This document shows, one piece after another, positions 30,081-43,400 of a stretch of 64,000 nucleotides of DNA (position 1 is the first letter of the stretch; each line of letters starts with the position of its first letter). This stretch comes from Mytilus californianus (lineage: Eukaryota; Mollusca; Bivalvia; Mytilida; Mytilidae): positions 67,978,322 through 68,042,321 of the forward strand of contig NW_026262593.1 in NCBI RefSeq assembly GCF_021869535.1. Direction: 5' to 3'. The position numbers were made by a program, and so were the translations under genes. Below the pieces are notes generated by a model. It worked only from the letters and a program-made list of their open reading frames with translations, was not told where the DNA came from and searched no databases.

Positions 30081-31689
30081 TATAAGGTTTACCTATTTTT
30101 AGTGGATTCAAGGGCTAAAAACCCAAGCATATCGTGCATGGTCATGTGTTTTTTCTTTGGTTAGGATCGGCCGCTTTCAATATGTTGTCAATCAATAATC
30201 CTTAACCCGGATCAGTGCACTCTATTCAATACTTAACGTTTGTCGACCAGTATATTAACTTTCGTGGGATATATAAGGTACACCTTTTTAAGAGTATTCA
30301 AGGGTGAAAAACTCGAACATATTGTGCTTCGTCATGTATTTATTTTTAGGTTAGGTTCGGCCGTTTTCATTATGTTGACAATCAATAATCCTTAACCCGA
30401 ATCTTTGCAGTTTATTCAGTACTTATCGTTTGTTGCCCGTTCCATTAGCTTTCTTCGGATATATAGGATATACCTGTTTTAAGGGGATTCAAGGGCTAAA
30501 AACTCGATCATATCGTGCTTGGTCATGTATTTTTTCTTCGTAAATTCGACCGTTTTCGGTATTTTGCCGCTAAGTAATCCTTAACCCGGATCAGTGCACT
30601 CCATTCAAAACTTAACTTTTTTTGCCGAGTATATTAGCTGTCTTGGGATATATAGGGTATACCTGTTTTTAGAGGATTTAATGGTTCAAAACTGGATCAT
30701 ATCGTGCTTGGTAATGTATTTTTTCTTAAGCTAGGTTCGGACGTTTTCGTTATGTTTTCAATCAATAATCCTTAACCCGGATCAGCGCACTCTATTAAAT
30801 ATTTTACTCTTGTTGCCCAGTATATTACCTTTCATGGGATATATAGGGTATACCTGTTTTTAGAGGATTCACGGGTGCAAAACTCGATCATATCGTGTTT
30901 GGTCATGTATTTTTTTCTTACGTTAGGTTCGGCCGTTTTCGGTATGTTGTCAATCAATAATCCTTAAATCGGATCTGTGCACTTTATTCAGTACTTAACT
31001 TGTGTTTCCCAGTCCATTTGCTTCCTTAAGATATATAGGATATACCTGTTATTAGGTGATTCAAGGGCTAAAAACACGATCATATCGTGCTTGGTCATGT
31101 ATTTTTTCTTCGGTAAGTTCGACCGTTTTCATTATGTTGGCGCTCAGTTATCCTTAACCCGGATCAGTGCACTCTATTCAATACTTAACTTTTGTTGCTC
31201 AGTGTATTAGCTTTCTTGGGATATATAGGGTAAACCTGATTTTAGAGGATTCAACGGTGCAAAACTCGATCATATCGTGCTTGGTCAAGTATTTTTTCTT
31301 AGGTTAGGTTCGGCGATTTTCGGTATGTTGTCAATCAATAATCCTTAACCCGGATCTGTGCAATTGATTTAGTACTTAACTTTTGTTGCCCTGTCCATTT
31401 ACTTTCTTCGGATATATAGGATATACCTGTTATAAGGCGATTCAAGGGCTAAAAACTCAATCATATCGTGTTTGGTCATGTATGTTTTCTTTGGTAAGTT
31501 CGACCGTTTCGGTATGATGGCGCTCAGTAATCCTTAACCCGGATCAGTGCACTCTATTCAATACTTTACTTTTGTTGCCCAGTATATTAGCTTTCTTGGG
31601 GTATGTAGGATATACCTGTTTATAGAGGATTCATGGGTGCAAAACTGGATCATATCGTGCTTGGTGATTTTTTTTTTTTAGGTAAAATT

Positions 31690-32440
31690 CGGCAGTTTTC
31701 GGTATGTTGTCAATCAATAATCCTTAACCAGGATTTTTGCACTTTATTCAGTACTTAATCTGTGTTGCCCAGTCCGTTTGCTTTCTTAGGATATACAGGA
31801 TGTACCTGTTATAAGGGGATTCTAGGGCTAAAAACTCGATCATATCGTGCTTGGTCATGTATTTTTTTCTTTGGTAAGATTGGCATTTTTCGGTATGTTG
31901 GTGCTCAGTAATCCTTAACCCAGATCAGTGCACTATGTTCAATAATTAACTTTTGCTGCCCATAATAATATTTTTCTTGGGACACATGTATATAGGGTAT
32001 ACCTGTTTTTAGAGGATTCAAGGGTTAAACACTGGATCATATCGTGCTTTGTAATGTATTTTTTCTTAGTTAGGTTCAGATGTTTTCGTTATGTTGTCAA
32101 TCAATAATCCTTTACCCGGATCTGTGCACTTTATTTAGTACTTAATCTGTGTTGCCCAGTCCGTTTGCTTTCTTAGGATATACAGGATGTACCTGTTATA
32201 AGGGGATTCTAGGGCTAAAAACTCGATCATATCGTGCTTGGTCATGTATTTTTTCTTTGGTAAGATTGGCATTTTTCGGTATGTTGGTGCTCAGTAATCC
32301 TTAACCCAGATCAGTGCACTATGTTCAATAATTAACTTTTGTTGCCCATAATAATATTTTTCTTGGGACACATGTATATAGGGTATACCTGTTTTTAGAG
32401 GATTCAAGGGTTAAAAACGGGATCAGATCGTGCTTTGTCA
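31690..32440 (+). repeat. Near-identical dimer duplication (387-bp offset)
   Basis: The stretch from about 31,710 to 32,030 recurs at an offset of 387 bp, close to one A+B dimer. Shared rare variants include CTTAATCTGTGTTGCCCAG, AAGATTGGCATTTTTCGG and GGGACACATGTATATAGGG. This is a young tandem duplication of a single dimer. Confidence 0.85.
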
Positions 32441-33609
32441 TGTATTTTTTCTTTGGTAAATTCGACCGTTTTCTATATGTTAACTATCAATTATCCTTAA
32501 CCCGGATCAGTGCACTCTATTTAATACTTAACTTTTGTTCGCATTATATTAGCTTTCATGAGATATATAGGGTATACCTGTTTTTAGAAGATTTAAGGGT
32601 GCAAAACTCGATCAAATCGTGTTTGGTCATGTATCTTTTCCTAGGTCAGGTTCGGCCGTTTTCTAAATATGTGGCCAATCAATAATCCTTAACCCGGTTC
32701 TGTGCACTTTATTCAGTACTTAACTTTTGTTGCTCAGTCCATTTGCTGTCTTGCATGTATAGGATATACCTGTTATTTGGAGATTCAAGGGCTAAAAAAC
32801 TCGATCATATCGTGCTTGGTCATGTATTTTTTCTTTGGTAAGTTCGACCGTTTTCGGTATGTTGGCTTAAGTCATCCTTAACCCGGATCAGTGCACTCTA
32901 TTCAATACTTAAGTATTGTTGCTTAGTATATTAGCTTTCTTGGGATATATAGGGTATACCTGTTTTTAGAGAAATCAAGGGTTAAAAACTGGATCATATC
33001 GTGCTTGGTTACGTATTTTTTCTTAAGTAAAGTTCGGCCGTTTTCGGTATGTTATCAATCAATAATCCTTAACCCGGAACTGTGCACTTTATTCAGTACT
33101 TAACTTTTGTTGCCTAGTCCATTTGCTTTCTAAGGATATATAAGATATACCTGTTATGGGGAGATTCAAGGGCTAAAAACTCGATCATATCGTGCTTGGT
33201 CAATGTTTTTTTCTTTGGTAAGTTTGGCCGTTTTCGGTATGATTGCGCTCAGTAATCCTTAACCCGGATCAGTGCACTCTGTTCAATACTTAACTGTTGT
33301 TTCCAAGTATACTAGTTTTCTTGGGATATATAGGGTATACCTGTTTTTAGAGGATTGAATGGTTCATACTCGATCAGATCGTGCTTGGTCATGTATTTTT
33401 TCTTGGGTTAGTTTCGGCCGTTTTCGGTATGTTGTCAATCAATAATCCTTAACCCGGATCTGTGCTCTTTATTTAGTACTTAACTTTTGTTGCCCAGTCC
33501 ATTTTCTTTCTAATAATCAATAGGATATGCCTTTCACTAGGGGATTCAAGGGCTAAAAACTCGATCATATCGTGGTTGGTCATGTATTTTTCTTAGGTTA
33601 GTTTCGGCC

Positions 33610-33704
33610 TTAGGGGTGATCTGAATCTGACATACCGCGTCCTCATGGGATAATTATTACGGAGTGAATAACATTGAATTTTAACACAGTTTTGTGCTTT
33701 TAGA
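33610..33704. other. Unique spacer at the head-to-head satellite junction
   Basis: About 95 bp without similarity to the monomer separates plus-oriented satellite, ending in TTAGTTTCGGCC, from minus-oriented satellite, restarting at AACTGGGCAACAAAAG. It contains TGACATACCGCGTCCTCATG and GGATAATTATTACGG. This is where the largest plus block meets the largest internal minus block. It occurs once in the window. A ~75-codon minus open frame crosses it, but most of that frame is satellite, so it is not called as a gene. Confidence 0.8.
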
Positions 33705-36408
33705 AACTGGGCAACAAAAGTTAAATACAGAATAAAGTGCACAGATCCGGGTTTAGGATTATTGATTGACAACATACCGAAAACGGCCAAACTTACCAAA
33801 GAAAAAATACATGACAAAGCACGATATGATCGAGTATTTAGCCCTTGAATCCCCTAATAACAGGTATATCCTATATATCCTAAGAAAGAACATGGACTTG
33901 CAACAATAGTTAGTCACTGAATAAAGCGCACATATCCGTGTTAAGGATTATTGATTAACAACATACCGAAAACGGCCGAACCTAACATAAGAAAAAATAC
34001 ATAATAAAGCACGACATGATCGAGTTTTGAACCCTTGAATCCTCTAAAAACAGGTATACTCTTAATAACCCAAGAAAACTGATAAACTGGGCAACAAAAT
34101 TTAAGTATTGAAGACAGTCCACTGATCCGGATTAAGGATTGGTGAGCGCCAACAGATCGCAAATGGCCAAACTTACCAAAGAAAAAAAACATGACCAAGC
34201 ACGATATGATCGAGTTTTTAGCCCTTGAATACCATAATAACAAGTATATCTTATATATTTTAAGAAAGCAAATAGACTTGGCAAAAGAAGTTTAGTACTG
34301 AATAAAGTGCACAGTTCCTGGTTAAGGATTACTGAGCGCCAACATACCGAAAACAGCCAAACGTACCAAAGAAAAAAATACATGACCAAGCACGATATGA
34401 TCGAGATTTGAAACCTTAAATCCTCTAAAAACAGGTATACCCTATATATCCCAAGAAAGCTTATATACTGAGCAACAACAGTTAAGTATTGAACAGAGTG
34501 CACTGATCCGGGTTAAGGATAACTGAGCGCCAACATATCGAAAACGGCAAAACTTACCAAAGAAAAAATACATGACCAAGTACGATATGATTGAGTTTTT
34601 AGCCCTAGAACCCCTTTATAACAGGTATATCATACATATCCTAAAAAAGCAATTGAACTGGGCAATAAAATTTAAGTACTGAATAAAGTGCACAGATCCG
34701 GGTTAAGGATTATTGATTGACAACATAACGAAAACAGCCGAACCTAACATAAGAAATAATACATGACAAAGCACGATATGATCGTGTTTTGAACCCTTGA
34801 ATTCTCTAAAAACAGGTATACTCTATATATCCCAAGAAAGCTAATATACTAGGCAACAAACGTTTAGTACTGAACAGAGTGCACTGATCCAGGTTAAGGA
34901 TAACTGAGCGCAAACATACCGAAAACGGTCAAACTTACCAAAGAAAAAATACATGACCAAGCACGATAAGATTGATTTTTTTGCCCTTGAATCCCCTTAA
35001 AACAGGTATATCCTATATCTCCTAAGAAAGCAAATGGACTGGGCAACAAATGTTAAGTACTGAATAAAGTGCACAGATCCGGGTTTTGGATTATTGATTG
35101 ACAATATTAGTATAACGAAAACGGCCGAACCTAACCGAAGAAAAAATACCTGACGATGCACAATATGATCGAGTTTTGAACCCTTGAATCCTCTAAAAAC
35201 GGATATACCCTATATATCCCAAGAAAGATAATATACTGGGCAATAAATGTTAAGTATTGAAGAGAGTGCACTGGTCCGGGTTAAGGATTACTGAGCGCCA
35301 ACATACCGAAAACGGCAAAACTTACCAAAGAAAAAATACATGACCAAGCACGATATGATCGAGTTTTTAGACCTTTAGTACCCTAATAACAGGCATATCC
35401 TCTATACCTGAAGAAAGCAAATGGACAAGACAACAAAAGTAAAGGATTGAACAGAGTGCACTGATCTGGGTTAAGTATTACCGAGCGCCAACATATCGAA
35501 AACCGCCAAAATTCCAAAAGAAAATTACATGTCCAAGCACGATATGATCGAGTTTACAGCTCTTGAATCCCCTAATGACAGGTATTTCCTATATATCCAA
35601 AGAAGGCAAATCGACTGGGCAATAGAAGTTAAGTACTGAATAAAGTGCACAGTTCCTGATTAAGGATTACTGAGCGCCAACATACCGAAAACGGCCAACT
35701 TACCAAAGAAAAAATACATGACCAAGCACGATGTGATCGAGTTTTGAAACCTTGAATCATCTAAAAACAGTTATACCCTATATATCCCAAGAAATCTAAT
35801 ATACTGGGCCACAAAAGAAAAATTACATGACCAATCACGATATGATCGAGTTTTTAGCCCTTGAACCCTCTAATAACAGGTATGTCCTACATATCTTAAG
35901 TAAGCAAATGAACTAGGCAACAAAAGGTAAGTACTGAATAAAGGGCACAGATCCGGTTTAGGGATTATTGATTGACAATATTGCTATAACGAAAACGGCC
36001 GAACCTAACCGAAGAAAAAATACATGACCATGCACAATATGATCGAGTTTTGAACCCTTGAATCCTCTAAAACGGATATACCCTATATATGCCAAGAAAG
36101 ATAATATACTGGGCAATATATGTTAAGTATTGAACAGAGTGCACTGGTCTGGGTTAAGGATTACTGAGCGCCATTATACCGAAAACGGCCAAACTTACCA
36201 AAGAAAAAATACATGACCAAGCACAATGTGATCGAGTTTTTAGCCCTTGAATCCCTTAATAACAGGTATATAATCTTTATATATATCCTAAGAAAGCAAA
36301 TGGAATGGACAGTAGAAGTTATCTACTGAATAAAGTGTACAGATCCCGATTAAGGAGTATTGATTGACAACATATCGATAACGGCCGAACCTAACCTAAG
36401 AAAAAATA

Positions 36409-36616
36409 CTGTGGATTCATTATTATTCGTTGGATACAAATTTTCGTGGATTTCGTTGGTATAGGGGAACCACAAAATTAAATGTTCAACGAATGACAAA
36501 TTTTCTATAGGCTTGTATGCAGACTTCGGCAAAACCACGAAATTAAATATCCACGAATATGTAAGTTTTCCTTAATCTACGAAAATTGGTACCCACGAAA
36601 ATAAATGAATCCACAG
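36409..36616. mobile_element. MITE with 13-bp perfect TIRs and TA target site
   Basis: 208-bp insertion in the satellite. It begins CTGTGGATTCATT and ends AATGAATCCACAG, a perfect 13-bp terminal inverted repeat. It is flanked by TA on both sides (36,407-36,408 and 36,617-36,618), the target duplication of Tc1/mariner-type elements. Internal segments are also partly palindromic (ATTTTCGTGGATTTCG near the left end, CGAAAATTGGTACCCACG near the right end). It has no coding capacity, so it is non-autonomous. Right of the insertion the host monomer lacks about 25-30 bp (the CACGATATGATCGAGTTTTG part), indicating a small deletion at or after insertion. Elements with these ends look familiar from bivalve genomes; the family name is not asserted. 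Confidence 0.88.
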
Positions 36617-39084
36617 TACACGGGCAAGCCTTGAATCCTCTAAAACAGGTATACCCTATATATCCCAAGAAATCTAATATACTGGGCCACAAAAGTTTAG
36701 TATTGAACAGAGTGCAGTGATCCGGGTTAAGGATTACTGAGCGACAACATACCGAAAACGGCCAACTTACCAAAGAAAAAATACATGACCAAGCACGATG
36801 TGATCGAGTTTTGAAACCTTGAATCATCTAAAAACAGTTATACCCTATATATCCCAAGAAATCTAATATACTGGTCCACAAAAGTTAAGTATTGAACAGA
36901 GTGCAATGATCCGGGTTAAGGATAACTGAGCGCCAACATACCGAAAACGGCAAAACTTACCAATGAAAAATTACATGACCAATCACGATATGATCGAGTT
37001 TTTAGCCCTCGAACCCTCTAATAACAGGTATGTCCTACATATCTTAAGAAAGCAAATGAACTAGGCAACAAAAGGTACGTACTGAATAAAGGGCACAGAT
37101 CCGGTTTAGGGATTATTGATTGACAATACTAGTATACCGGAAAGGACCGAACCTAACCTAAGAAAAATACATGACCAAGCACAATATGATCGAGTTTTGA
37201 ACCCTTGAATCCTCTAAAACCGGATATACCCTATATATCCCAAGAAAGATAATATACTGGGCAATAAATGTTAAGTATTGAACAGATTGCACTGGTCCGG
37301 GTTAAGGAGAACGGAGCGCCAACATATCGAAAACGGCCAAAATTCCAAAAGAAAAAATACATGTCCAAGCACGATGTGATCGAGTTTTCAGCCCTTGAAT
37401 CCTTTAATAACAGGTATATCCTATATACATCCTTAGAAAGCAAATGGACAGGGCAGCAGAAGTTAAGTACAGAATAAAGTGCACAGATCCGGGTTAAGGA
37501 TAATTGATTGACAACATACCGATAACGTCCGAACCTAACCTAAGAAAAAATACATGACCTAGCACGATATGATCGAGTTTTTAGCCCTTGAACCCTCTAA
37601 TAACAGGTATGTCCTACATATCTTAAGAAAGCAAATGAACTAGGCAACAAAAGGTAAGTACTGAAAAAAGGGCTCAGATCCGGTTTAGGGATAATTGATT
37701 GACAATACTAGTATACCGAAAAGGGCCGAACCTAACCTAAGAAAAATACATGACCAAGCACAATATGATCGAGTTTTGAACCCTTGAATCCTCTAAAAAC
37801 AGATATACCCTATATATCACAAGAAATATTATAATATACTGGGCAATAAAAGGTAAGTATTGAACAGAGTGCACTGATCCGGGTTAAGGATTAGTGAGCG
37901 ACAACATACCGAAAACGGCAAAACTTACCAAAGAAAAAATACATGACCAAGTACGATATGATTGAATTCTTAGCCCTAGAACCCTCTAATAACAGGTATA
38001 TCATACATATCCTAAGAAAGCAATTGAACTGGGCAATAAAATTTAAGTACTGAATAAAGTGCACAGATCCGGGTTAAGGATTATTGATTGACAACATAAC
38101 GAAAACGGCCGAACCTAACATAAGAAAAAATACATGACCAAGCACGATATGATCGTGTTTTGAACCCTTGAATTCTCTAAAAACAGGTATACCCTATATA
38201 TCCCAAGAAAGCTAATATACTAGGCAACAAACGTTTAGTACTGAACAGAGTGCACTGATCCGGGTTAAGGATAACTGAGCGCAAACATACCGAAAACGGT
38301 CATATTTACCAAAGAAAAAATACTTGACCAAGCACGATAAGATTGAGTTTTTTGCCCTTGAATACCCCTTATAACAGGTATATCCTATATATCCTAAGAA
38401 AGCAAATGAACTGGGCAACAAACGTTAAGTACTGAATAAAGTGCACAGATCAGGGTTAAGGATACTTGATTGACAACATACCGAAAACGGCCGAACCTAA
38501 CATAAGAAAAAATACATGACAAAGCACGACATGATCGAATTTTGAACCCTTGAGTCCTCTAAAAACAGGTATACCCTATATATCCCAAGAAACCTAATAT
38601 ACTAGGCAACAAAAGCTAAGTATTGAACAGACTGCACTGATCCGGGTTACGGATTATTGAGCGACAACATACCGAAAACGGCCAAACAAGCACGATATGA
38701 TCGAGTTTTTAGCCATTCGATCCCTTAATAACGGGTATATCCTATATATCTTAAGAAAGCAAATAGACAGGGCAACAAAAGTTAGTTACTGAATAAAGTG
38801 CACTGATCCGGGTTAAGGATTAATGAGCGCCAACATACCGAAAACGACAAACTTACAAAGAAAAAGTACACAACCAAGCAGGATATGATCGAGTTTTTAA
38901 AACCTTGAATCCCATAATAACAAGTATATCCTATCTATCCTAAGAAGGCAAATGGACTGGGCAACAAAAGTTCAGTACTGAATAAAGTGCACAGATCCGT
39001 GTTAACGATTATTGATTGACAACATGCCGAAAACGGCCGAACCTAACCTAAGAAAAAATACATGACCAAGCACGATATGATCGA

Positions 39085-40480
39085 GTTTTGATTCCTTGAA
39101 TCCTCAAAAAAAGAGGGATACCCTATATATCCGAATAAAGCTAATATATTGGGCAACAAAAGCTAAGTATTGTACAGAGTGCACTGATCCGGGTTAAGTA
39201 TTACTGAGCGCCAACATACTGAAAACGGCCAAACTTACCAAACCAGCACGATATCATCTAGTTTTTAGCCATTCGATCCCCTAATAACGGGAAAATCCTA
39301 TAAATTTTAAGAAAGCAAATGGACTGGGCAACAAAAGTTAAGTACTGAATAAAGTGCACAGATCCGGGTTGACGATTATGGATTGACAACATATAGAAAA
39401 CGGCTGAACATAACCTAAGAAAAAATACATGACCAAGCACGATATGATCGAGTTTTGAACCCTGGAATCCTCTAAAAACAGGTATTTGGTTACATATCCC
39501 AAGAAAGCTAATATACTGGGCAACAAAAAATAACTCTTGAACAGAGTGTACTGATCCGGGTTAACGATTACTGAGCGCCAGCATACCGAAAACGGCCAAA
39601 CCTTCCAAAGAAAAATTACATGACCAAGGACGTTATGATCGAGTTTTTAACCCTTGAATCATCTAATAACAGGTATATCCTATATAACCTAAGAAGGCAA
39701 ATGGACTGAACAACAAAAGTTAAGTACTGAATAAAATACAATGATCCGGGTTAACGCTTATTGATTGACAACATACCGAAAACGTACGAATCTAACCTAA
39801 GAAAAAATACATGACCAAGCACGATATGATCGAGTTTTGATTCCTTGAATCCTCAAAAAAAGAGGTATACCCTATATATCCGAATAAAGCTAATATATTG
39901 GGCAACAAAAGCTAAGTATTGTACAGAGTGCACTGATCCGGGTTAAGTATTACTGAGCGCCAACATACTGAAAACGGCCAAACTTACCAAACCAGCACGA
40001 TATCATCTAGTTTTTAGCCATTCGATCCCCTAATAACGGGAAAATCCTATAAATTTTAAGAAAGCAAATGGACTGGGCAACAAAAGTTAAGTACTGAATA
40101 AAGTGCACAGATCCGGGTTGACGATTATGGATTGACAACATATAGAAAAGGCTGAACATAACCTAAGAAAAAATACATGACCAAGCACGATATGATCGAG
40201 TTTTGAACCCTGGAATCCTCTAAAAACAGGTATTTGGTTACATATCCCAAGAAAGCTAATATACTGGGCAACAAAAAATAACTCTTGAACAGAGTGTACT
40301 GATCAGGGTTAAGGATTACTGAGCGCCAGCATACCGAAAACGGCCAAACCTTCCAAAGAAAAATTACATGACCAAGGACGATATGATCGAGTTTTTAGCC
40401 CTTGAATCATCTAATAACAGGTATATCCTATATAACCTAAGAAGGCAAATGGACTGAACAACAAAAGTTAAGTACTGAAT
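39085..40480 (-). repeat. Higher-order repeat: ~0.75-kb (4-monomer) tandem duplication
   Basis: The stretch from about 39,088 recurs at a 749-bp offset (CCCTATATATCCGAATAAAG at 39,121 and 39,870). Private variants are shared, including CCAGCACGATATCATCTAG, AACGGGAAAATCCTATAAAT and AGGTATTTGGTTACATATC. The second copy has one base missing in AACGGCTGAACATAACC. This is a recent block duplication of two A+B dimers, and it partly explains why mirrored coordinates with block 2 drift. Confidence 0.87.
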
Positions 40481-43400
40481 AAAGTGCAATGATCCGGGTT
40501 AACGCTTATTGATTGACTACATACCGAAAACGTACGAACCTAACCTAAGAAAAAATACATGACCAAGCAAAATATGATCAAGTTTTGAATCCTTGAATCC
40601 TGCAAAAAAGAGGTATACCCTATACATCCGAAGAAAGCTAATATACTGGGCAACAAAAGCTAAGTATTGAACAGAGTGCACTGATCCGGGTTAAGGATTA
40701 TTGACCGCCAAAAATACCGAAAACGGCCAAACCTTCCAAAGAAAAAATTCATGACCAATCACGATATGATCGAGTTTTGATTCCTTGAATCCCCTAATAA
40801 CAGATCTTATCTTTTATATCATAAGAAAGCAAAAGGACTTGGCAACAAAAGTTAAGTACTGAATAAAGTGCACATACCCGGGTTAAGGATTATTGATTGA
40901 CAACATACCGAAAACGGCCGAACCAAACCGAAGAAATAACACATGACCAAGCGAAATATGATCGAGTTTTGAATCCGTGAATCCTCAAAAAAAGAGGTAT
41001 ACCCTATATATCCGAAGAAAGCTCATATACTGGGCAACAAAAGTTAAGTATTGAACAGAGTGCACAGATCCGGGTTAAGGATAACTCAGCGCCAACATAC
41101 CGAAAACGGCGAAACCTTTGAAATAAGGAATACATGACCAATCACGATATGATCGAGTTTTTAGCCCTTGAATCCCCTAATAACAGGTATTTCCTATATA
41201 TCCTAAGAAGGCAAATGGACTGGGCAACAAAAGTTTAGTATTGAATAAAATGTACAGATCCGGGTTTAGGATCATTGATTGACAACATACCGAAAACGGC
41301 CGAACTTAACCTAAGATGAAATATATGACTAAGCACGATATGATTGGGTTTTTAACCCTTGAATCCTCTAAAAACAGGTGTACCCTATATATTCCAAGAA
41401 AGCTAATATACTGGGCAACAAAAGCTAAGTATTGAACAGAGTGCACTGATCCGCGTTAAGGATAACTGAGCGCCAACATACAGAAAACGACCAAACTTAC
41501 CAAAGAAAAAATACATGACCAAGCACGATATGATCGAGTTTTGATTCCTTGAATCTCCTAATAACAGGTATATCTTTCATATCCTAAGAAAGCAAAGGAC
41601 ATGGCAACAAAAGTTAAGTACTGAATAAAATGCACATATCTTGGTTAACGATTATTGATTGACAACATACCGAAAACGGCCGAACCTAACCTAAGAAAAA
41701 ATACATGACCAAGTTAAAGTATTGAACAAAGTGCACTGATCCGGGTTAAGGATTACTGAGCGCCAACATACCAAAAACGGCCAAACTTACCAAACCAGCA
41801 CGATATCATCTAGTTTTTAGCCATTCGATCCCCTAATAACGGGCATACCCTTTATATATTAAGAAAGCAAATGGACTGGGCAACAAAAGTTAAGTACTGA
41901 ATAAAGTGCACAGATCCGGGTTGACGATTATGAATTGACAACATACCGAAAACGGCCGAACATAACCTAAGAAAAAATACATGACCAAGCACAATATGAT
42001 CGAATTTTGAACGCTTGAATCCTCAAAAAATAGGTATTTGGTTACATATCCCAAGAAAGCTAATATACTTGGCAACAAAAAATAACTATTGAACAGAGTG
42101 TACTGATCCGGGTTAAGGATTTCTGAGCGCCAACATACCGAAGACGGCCAAACTTTCCAAAGAAAAATTACATGACCTAGCACGATATGATCGATTTTTA
42201 GCCCTTCGGTCCCATAATAACAGGTATATCCTATATAACATAAGAAGGCAAATGAGCTGGGCAACAAAAGTTAAGTACTGAATAAATTACACAGATCCGG
42301 GTTTACGATTATTGATTGACAACATACCGAAAACGGCCGAACCTAACATCAGAAAAGATACATGACCAAGCACGATTTGATCGAGTTTTAAACCCTTTAA
42401 TCCTTCAAAAACAGGTATACCCTATATACCCCAATAAAGCTAATATACTTGGCAACAAAAAATAACTATTGAATAGAGTGTTCTGATCCGGGTTAAGGAT
42501 TTCTGAGTGCCAACATACCGAAAATGGCCGATTTTACCAAAGAAAAAATACATGACAAAGCACAATTTGATCGAGTTTTGATCCCTTGAACCCCCTAATA
42601 ACAGGTATATCCTATATATCCTAAGAAATACAATGTACTGGGCAACAAAAGTTAAGAATTGAATAGAGAGCACTGATCCGGGTTAAGGATTACTGAGCGC
42701 CAACATTCCGAAAACGGCTGAACTCACCAAAGCAAAAATAAATGACAAATCACGATTTAATCGAGTTTTGAACCCTTAAATCCTGTAACAACAGGTATAT
42801 CCTATATATCATAAGAAATCAAATGGGCTATGCAGCAAAAGTAAAGTATTGAATACAGTGCACTGATCCGGGTTAAGGATAACTGAGCGCAACATATCGA
42901 AAATGGCCGAACTTACCAAAGAAAAAATACATGATTAAGCACGATTTGATTGAGTTTTGAACCCTTGAATCCCCTAATTACAGGTATATCCAATATATCC
43001 TAAGAAAGAAAGTGACTGGGCAACAAAAGTTAAGTACTGAATAAAGTGCACAGTTCCGGGTTAATGATTATTGATTGACAACATACCGAAAACGGCCGAA
43101 CTTACCTAAGAAAAGAAACATGACCAAGCATGATTTGATAGAGTTTTGAACCCTTAAATCCACTAAAAACAGGTATACCCTATATATTCAAAGAAAACTA
43201 ATAGACTGGGCAACAGAAGTTTAGTATTGAATAGAGTGCACTGATCCGGATTAAGGGTAACTAAGCGCCAACATTCCGAAAACGGCCGAACTTACCAAGG
43301 AAAAATTACATGACCAAGCACGATTTAATCGAGTTTTCAACCCTTAAATCTCCTAATAATAGGTATACCCTATATATCATAAGAAATAAAATGGACTGGG

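Larger units (their letters stand above)
18241..33609 (+). repeat. Satellite array, block 2 (plus orientation)
   Basis: The same ~190-bp A/B satellite as block 1, but reverse-complemented throughout (CCGGATCAGTGCACTCTATT and CCGGATCTGTGCACTTTATT alternate). Open frames appear on the plus strand and translate into the same satellite peptides (e.g. motifs QYLTFVAQ and SIISCLVMYFF), which confirms that they follow monomer orientation and are not genes. The part up to ~24.5 kb mirrors 38-44.5 kb. The part 25-32.7 kb mirrors 1-9.5 kb. Confidence 0.97.
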
